From NCBI RefSeq assembly GCF_004362855.1, contig NZ_SNXW01000007.1:62001-126000 (forward strand): DNA of 64,000 nucleotides. Direction: 5' to 3'. Under the pieces are notes generated by a model. The model had not been told where the DNA came from. It made no database searches and saw nothing but the letters and a program-made list of their open reading frames with translations. Position 1 is the stretch's first letter. Each line of letters opens with the position of its first letter. Both the position numbers and the translations under genes were made by a program. Source of the stretch: Aquabacterium commune. GTDB lineage: Bacteria > Pseudomonadota > Gammaproteobacteria > Burkholderiales > Burkholderiaceae_C. This document shows, in pieces, positions 61,521-64,000 of the stretch.

Positions 61521-62189
61521 ATGGTCGCCGCCCACGCCCCTCTCGTGGCAGCACGCCGTTACGGCGGGGCCTCCGCAGAGGAGCGTGCGCAAGCGCGGCG
61601 CCAGCGCCTGATGGCCGCCGCCTTCGAGGTGTTCGGCCAGCACGGTTACCGTCAGACGACGATGCGCCTGATCTGCGCCCAGGCACGCCTGGCGGATCGT
61701 TACTTTTACGAGCACTTCGAGAGCACGCACGACTGCTATGTCGCGGTGCACAGCCAAGCCTGCGCAGAAGCGGCGCTGGTCGTGGAGCAGGCCATCCGAC
61801 GCTTGCCCGGCGACCTCCTGCTTCGGGCGCGCGGCGGGCTGAGCGCGTTCTTCGAGCACATCCGCGCCGACCCGTGCCGAGCGCGCATCCTCATCCTCGA
61901 CTCATCGGCCAGCGGACTGAGCGCACAGCAGCGCATCGACCAGCAATATGCCTTCGTCATCGAACTGCTGAAATCCAGGTTCAGGCAGCGTTACCCCAAC
62001 GCATTCCAAAAACCCAATATTGAATATGTGATCCTGGGGTGCATGGGCATGATCACGAGCACCGCCATGCGGTGGATCGAGCGCGGCTTTTCCGACCCGA
62101 TCGACACCGTGGTGGACCACACCCATTACGCGTGGATGGGATTGGATGATTGGATGACGCAAATGAATGCCACGTCAGCACCAGGCTGA
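61521..62189 (+). CDS. TetR/AcrR family regulator
   Basis: A 222-residue regulator. The helix-turn-helix is LMAAAFEVFGQHGYRQTTMR then LICAQARLADRYFYEHFEST. The C-terminal ligand domain (LLLRARGGLSAFFEHIRADP, IEYVILGCMGMITSTAMRWI) is unlike that of the TetR protein at 48588. It starts 13 bases after the acyl-CoA dehydrogenase and probably controls it, although the perfect palindromes upstream could equally be bound by the other TetR protein. Confidence 0.85.
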   Translation: MVAAHAPLVAARRYGGASAEERAQARRQRLMAAAFEVFGQHGYRQTTMRLICAQARLADRYFYEHFESTHDCYVAVHSQACAEAALVVEQAIRRLPGDLLLRARGGLSAFFEHIRADPCRARILILDSSASGLSAQQRIDQQYAFVIELLKSRFRQRYPNAFQKPNIEYVILGCMGMITSTAMRWIERGFSDPIDTVVDHTHYAWMGLDDWMTQMNATSAPG

Positions 62190-62210
62190 TGTGCTGGGCT
62201 GGAAAACCAT

Positions 62211-62248
62211 GAAAAGGCCGTCGCCTGTTGCCAGGAGACGGCCTTTTC
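62211..62248. terminator. Bidirectional terminator between TetR and small peptide gene
   Basis: A perfect 12-base stem (GAAAAGGCCGTC with GACGGCCTTTTC) around a 14-base loop. The A and T runs at the arms would give T-runs on both strands, so it can end both the TetR transcript and the convergent peptide transcript. Confidence 0.85.
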
Positions 62249-62301
62249 ACATGTGACCGTGGTCGGCCGTGGCTGACGGGCAGCCTGGGCCGACAGACCG
62301 G

Positions 62302-62487
62302 TCAGGGCGCCTTGGGGAAGCCCAGCAACACGGCGAACGTGTTGTACAGGGGGCGACCGTAGGTGTTCCACTCGTTCTTGTGGATGGCGTCGATCAGGGC
62401 GATGCCGGTGGGCTTGAACAGACCCAGTTCGGGGTCCAGGGCGCCGCCGCTGACTTGCTTGATTTCTTGCGTGTTCAGAATTTTCAT
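62302..62487 (-). CDS. Small peptide with double-glycine leader (bacteriocin/microcin-like)
   Basis: A 61-residue peptide that starts MKILNTQEIKQVSGG. This matches double-glycine leaders (QEI..VSGG) recognised and cut after GG by peptidase-containing ABC exporters. The core (residues 16-61) would be ALDPELGLFKPTGIALIDAI and beyond, ending LLGFPKAP; it has no Cys and resembles no peptide I know. The longer frame upstream has no coding character. The gene is divergent from a TolC-family gene 250 bases away, which would provide the outer-membrane part of a type I secretion route. Ribosome site is weak. Function as a bacteriocin is inferred from the leader. Confidence 0.7.
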   Translation of the reverse strand: MKILNTQEIKQVSGGALDPELGLFKPTGIALIDAIHKNEWNTYGRPLYNTFAVLLGFPKAP

Positions 62488-62739
62488 GGTTTTGATCCAG
62501 TGACAGGTTGATGCGCGGGTTTTGATTAACCCACCATTGAATTTTATTATCGCGCGCCGTTCATCGAAACGGGAATAACCCACAGAATTCAAATCATCAT
62601 TCATCTCAGAATGACAGATAGAACAAAACCCCCTGAAAAGGTTAACCAACGGGTTATCACCCCATTTGAATGCGGGGCTCCAAACCCAAATCGTCGCCAT
62701 TACCTCCCCGCACAAGCAAGCAAACGAAGCCAGGCTCTC
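62488..62739. promoter_or_regulatory. AT-rich divergent region between GG-leader peptide and TolC genes
   Basis: About 250 bases, markedly AT-rich between 62510 and 62650 compared with the surrounding chromosome, in which promoters for both divergent genes are expected. No confident -35/-10 pair or operator was found, and no further small peptide gene with a double-glycine leader is visible here. Confidence 0.35.
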
Positions 62740-64000
62740 ATGCACCGCGAAACAAATGGCGACAATGAGGGCAGATATTCCGCGACCGCCCCAACCGCCC
62801 CTGGCCGACGTCTTGTGCCCCTCGCGCCCCACCCCAGCAGCATCGGCTTGCAGCTTCACGTGTGTGCCGCCGTGATCGTCACCGCGGCGTGCTGGCACAG
62901 CGCGCATGCCCTGACCCTGAGCCAGCACCTGAGCTGGCCATCGGCGCCCACCCGCACCTCGCCCGCCACGGCTGAGGTCATGGCGTCCATCGGAGTCCCC
63001 AGCACCCCGCCCACCGCAGCGTCATCACAAGCGGCCACGACATGGGCGGCCCTGCTCGGCGGGCTGGACCAGGCGCCGGGCGTCAAGGAAGCCAAAGCCC
63101 GCGCCGAGGCCAGCCAGGCGATCAGCGAACAAAGCCAGGCCCGGGCGTGGCTGCCCCGGGTGGACGCCAGCGTGCGCACCGACGAGCAACGCCAGCGCTA
63201 CAACGGCCTGGCCACCCGCACCCCCAGTTCGGCCAGCACGCTGCAGGCCACCTTGCCGCTGTGGCGACCGGCAGACCGCGCCAACGCGCGCGCCGATGAC
63301 GCCGTCGCCGAGCAGGCGCAATGGCAAGCCAGCCTGCGCAGGCAATCGCTGGCGCGGGAACTGAGCCAGAGCTACCTGTCGGCTGTGGAAGCCGCCGAGC
63401 AAACCCGCCTGACCCGCGCATACCTGGCCGCCCTGGAGCAGCAAGCGCGCGCACACCAGAAAAGGCTGCAGGCCGGCCTGGGCACGGTGCTGGACGCCCT
63501 GGAGACGCGCGCGCGCCAGGAGCAGGCGCTGGCCCAATCAGAGCAGCTGTTGTCCCGCCTGTGCTCCCTGACGCTGACCTTGAACCGCCTCAGCGGCATG
63601 CCCGCGGCCCCGCCCGATGGCCTGAACCCGCACAGCCCTGAGGACCCCGACGTGACGTTGCCGCCTTTGCAGGACGCCACCGCGCAAGCGCTGTCCAGCC
63701 ATCCCGAGGTTCTGGACGCCCGAGCCGGCGTGCGCGGCAGCCTGGAAACCATCCGCGCGCGCGATGCCGAGCGCTGGCAACCCACGCTGGATGCCACTGC
63801 CGGACACAGCCGCACCCGCCAGACGCAACGCTTCGAGGGGCAGAGCGACCGCCAGGACATCCGCACCGAGGCCGTCGGGCTGGTGCTGAACTGGCCCCTG
63901 TTCAGCTCGGGGTTTCAACAAGCGCGCCAGCGCGAGGCCGCCGCTTTGCTCAGTGCCGCGCAGGCCCGTCTTGACGATGCCGAAGCGCGCGTGGCCACCG
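62740..64000 (+). CDS. TolC-family outer membrane protein, type I secretion (3' end beyond window)
   Basis: Outer-membrane channel of a type I secretion or efflux system; about 420 residues are visible and the frame is open at the right edge. A hydrophobic export segment (VCAAVIVTAACWHSAHA, about residues 41-57) leads into the TolC-like mature part: LGGLDQAPGVKEAKARAEAS, SYLSAVEAAEQTRLTRAYLA, HQKRLQAGLGTVLDALETRA and a second half with VGLVLNWPLFSSGFQQARQR. The QAGLGT..D.LE pattern matches the TolC/AprF/PrtF type I group. The start is uncertain: ATG 62740 gives a long N-region, GTG 62815 a shorter one. Transporter and adaptor genes would be expected beyond the edge. Confidence 0.8.
   Translation, partial: MHRETNGDNEGRYSATAPTAPGRRLVPLAPHPSSIGLQLHVCAAVIVTAACWHSAHALTLSQHLSWPSAPTRTSPATAEVMASIGVPSTPPTAASSQAATTWAALLGGLDQAPGVKEAKARAEASQAISEQSQARAWLPRVDASVRTDEQRQRYNGLATRTPSSASTLQATLPLWRPADRANARADDAVAEQAQWQASLRRQSLARELSQSYLSAVEAAEQTRLTRAYLAALEQQARAHQKRLQAGLGTVLDALETRARQEQALAQSEQLLSRLCSLTLTLNRLSGMPAAPPDGLNPHSPEDPDVTLPPLQDATAQALSSHPEVLDARAGVRGSLETIRARDAERWQPTLDATAGHSRTRQTQRFEGQSDRQDIRTEAVGLVLNWPLFSSGFQQARQREAAALLSAAQARLDDAEARVAT

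Noticed and set aside
1-64000. CRISPR arrays, tRNA genes, rRNA genes, intact insertion sequences
   Set aside because: Looked for regularly spaced repeats, tRNA-like T-loop sequences and transposase motifs; none found.

Overview
The window is a GC-rich stretch of chromosome, almost certainly from a betaproteobacterium of the order Burkholderiales (Aquabacterium / Leptothrix / Ideonella-like; the genus is inference). Pointers are the orders argB-nucleotidase-slmA and dusB-fis-purH-ruvC, a PhaM-type granule protein, a DUF6502/DUF5666 pair, and four proteins with PEP-CTERM-like tails. No tRNA, intact insertion sequence, CRISPR array or prophage was seen. The only stable RNA gene recognised is RNase P RNA.

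Layout. 0-2.2 kb: slmA (cut by the left edge), a HAD nucleotidase and argB, all on the minus strand. 2.3-6.1 kb: a copper-handling operon (small His/Cys-rich secreted protein, TolC-like lipoprotein, Tat-exported multicopper oxidase, CusF-like protein). 6.1-9.0 kb: YqaA-type membrane protein, a large PEP-CTERM protein, an OmpW-type porin. 9.4-13.9 kb: dusB-fis-purH, a PEP-CTERM gene, then ruvC. 13.9-23.3 kb: alpha-carbonic anhydrase, rnpB, a PEP-CTERM-like protein, dsbD plus a Bcr/CflA transporter, cysK, a potassium channel, pyrC and an SPFH protein.

23.3-31.5 kb is the accessory region. A 1715-residue RHS/YD-repeat protein ends in a variable tip and is translationally coupled (ATGA) to a candidate immunity gene. 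Downstream lies a start-less second RHS tip with its own ATGA-coupled small membrane protein. A nearly perfect 151-bp direct repeat links the two tips, as expected for tip-swapping cassettes. Beside it sit an XRE regulator and a ParD antitoxin with a palindromic operator, followed by a parE toxin gene destroyed by an internal deletion.

31.5-39.1 kb: ATM1-type ABC exporter, YciA-like thioesterase, glycine-zipper protein, MarR-type regulator with a Cys-rich tail, glutamine amidotransferase, thioredoxin-fold protein, 2OG dioxygenase and the DUF6502/DUF5666 pair. 39.1-49.4 kb: fatty-acid degradation genes (TetR regulator, acyl-CoA dehydrogenase, two-domain 3-hydroxyacyl-CoA dehydrogenase/enoyl-CoA hydratase, thiolase, a second hydratase) with two hydrolases. 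49.6-57.2 kb: HNH endonuclease, PhoD-type phosphatase, PhaM, FIST protein, a small unknown protein, a GlcD-type oxidase, a PEP-CTERM protein. 57.2-59.3 kb: a three-gene bufferin-type copper RiPP operon (bufA-bufB-bufC). 59.6-62.2 kb: a second acyl-CoA dehydrogenase with its TetR regulator. Palindromes in front of it resemble the site in front of the first TetR gene. 62.3-64 kb: a small peptide with a double-glycine leader, divergent from a TolC-family outer-membrane protein that runs off the right edge.

Two copper systems (efflux/oxidation at 2.3-6.1 kb, bufferin at 57-59 kb) and two fatty-acid loci that may share an operator are the main functional themes. The RHS cassette region and the double-glycine peptide locus are the most likely places for undescribed biology.
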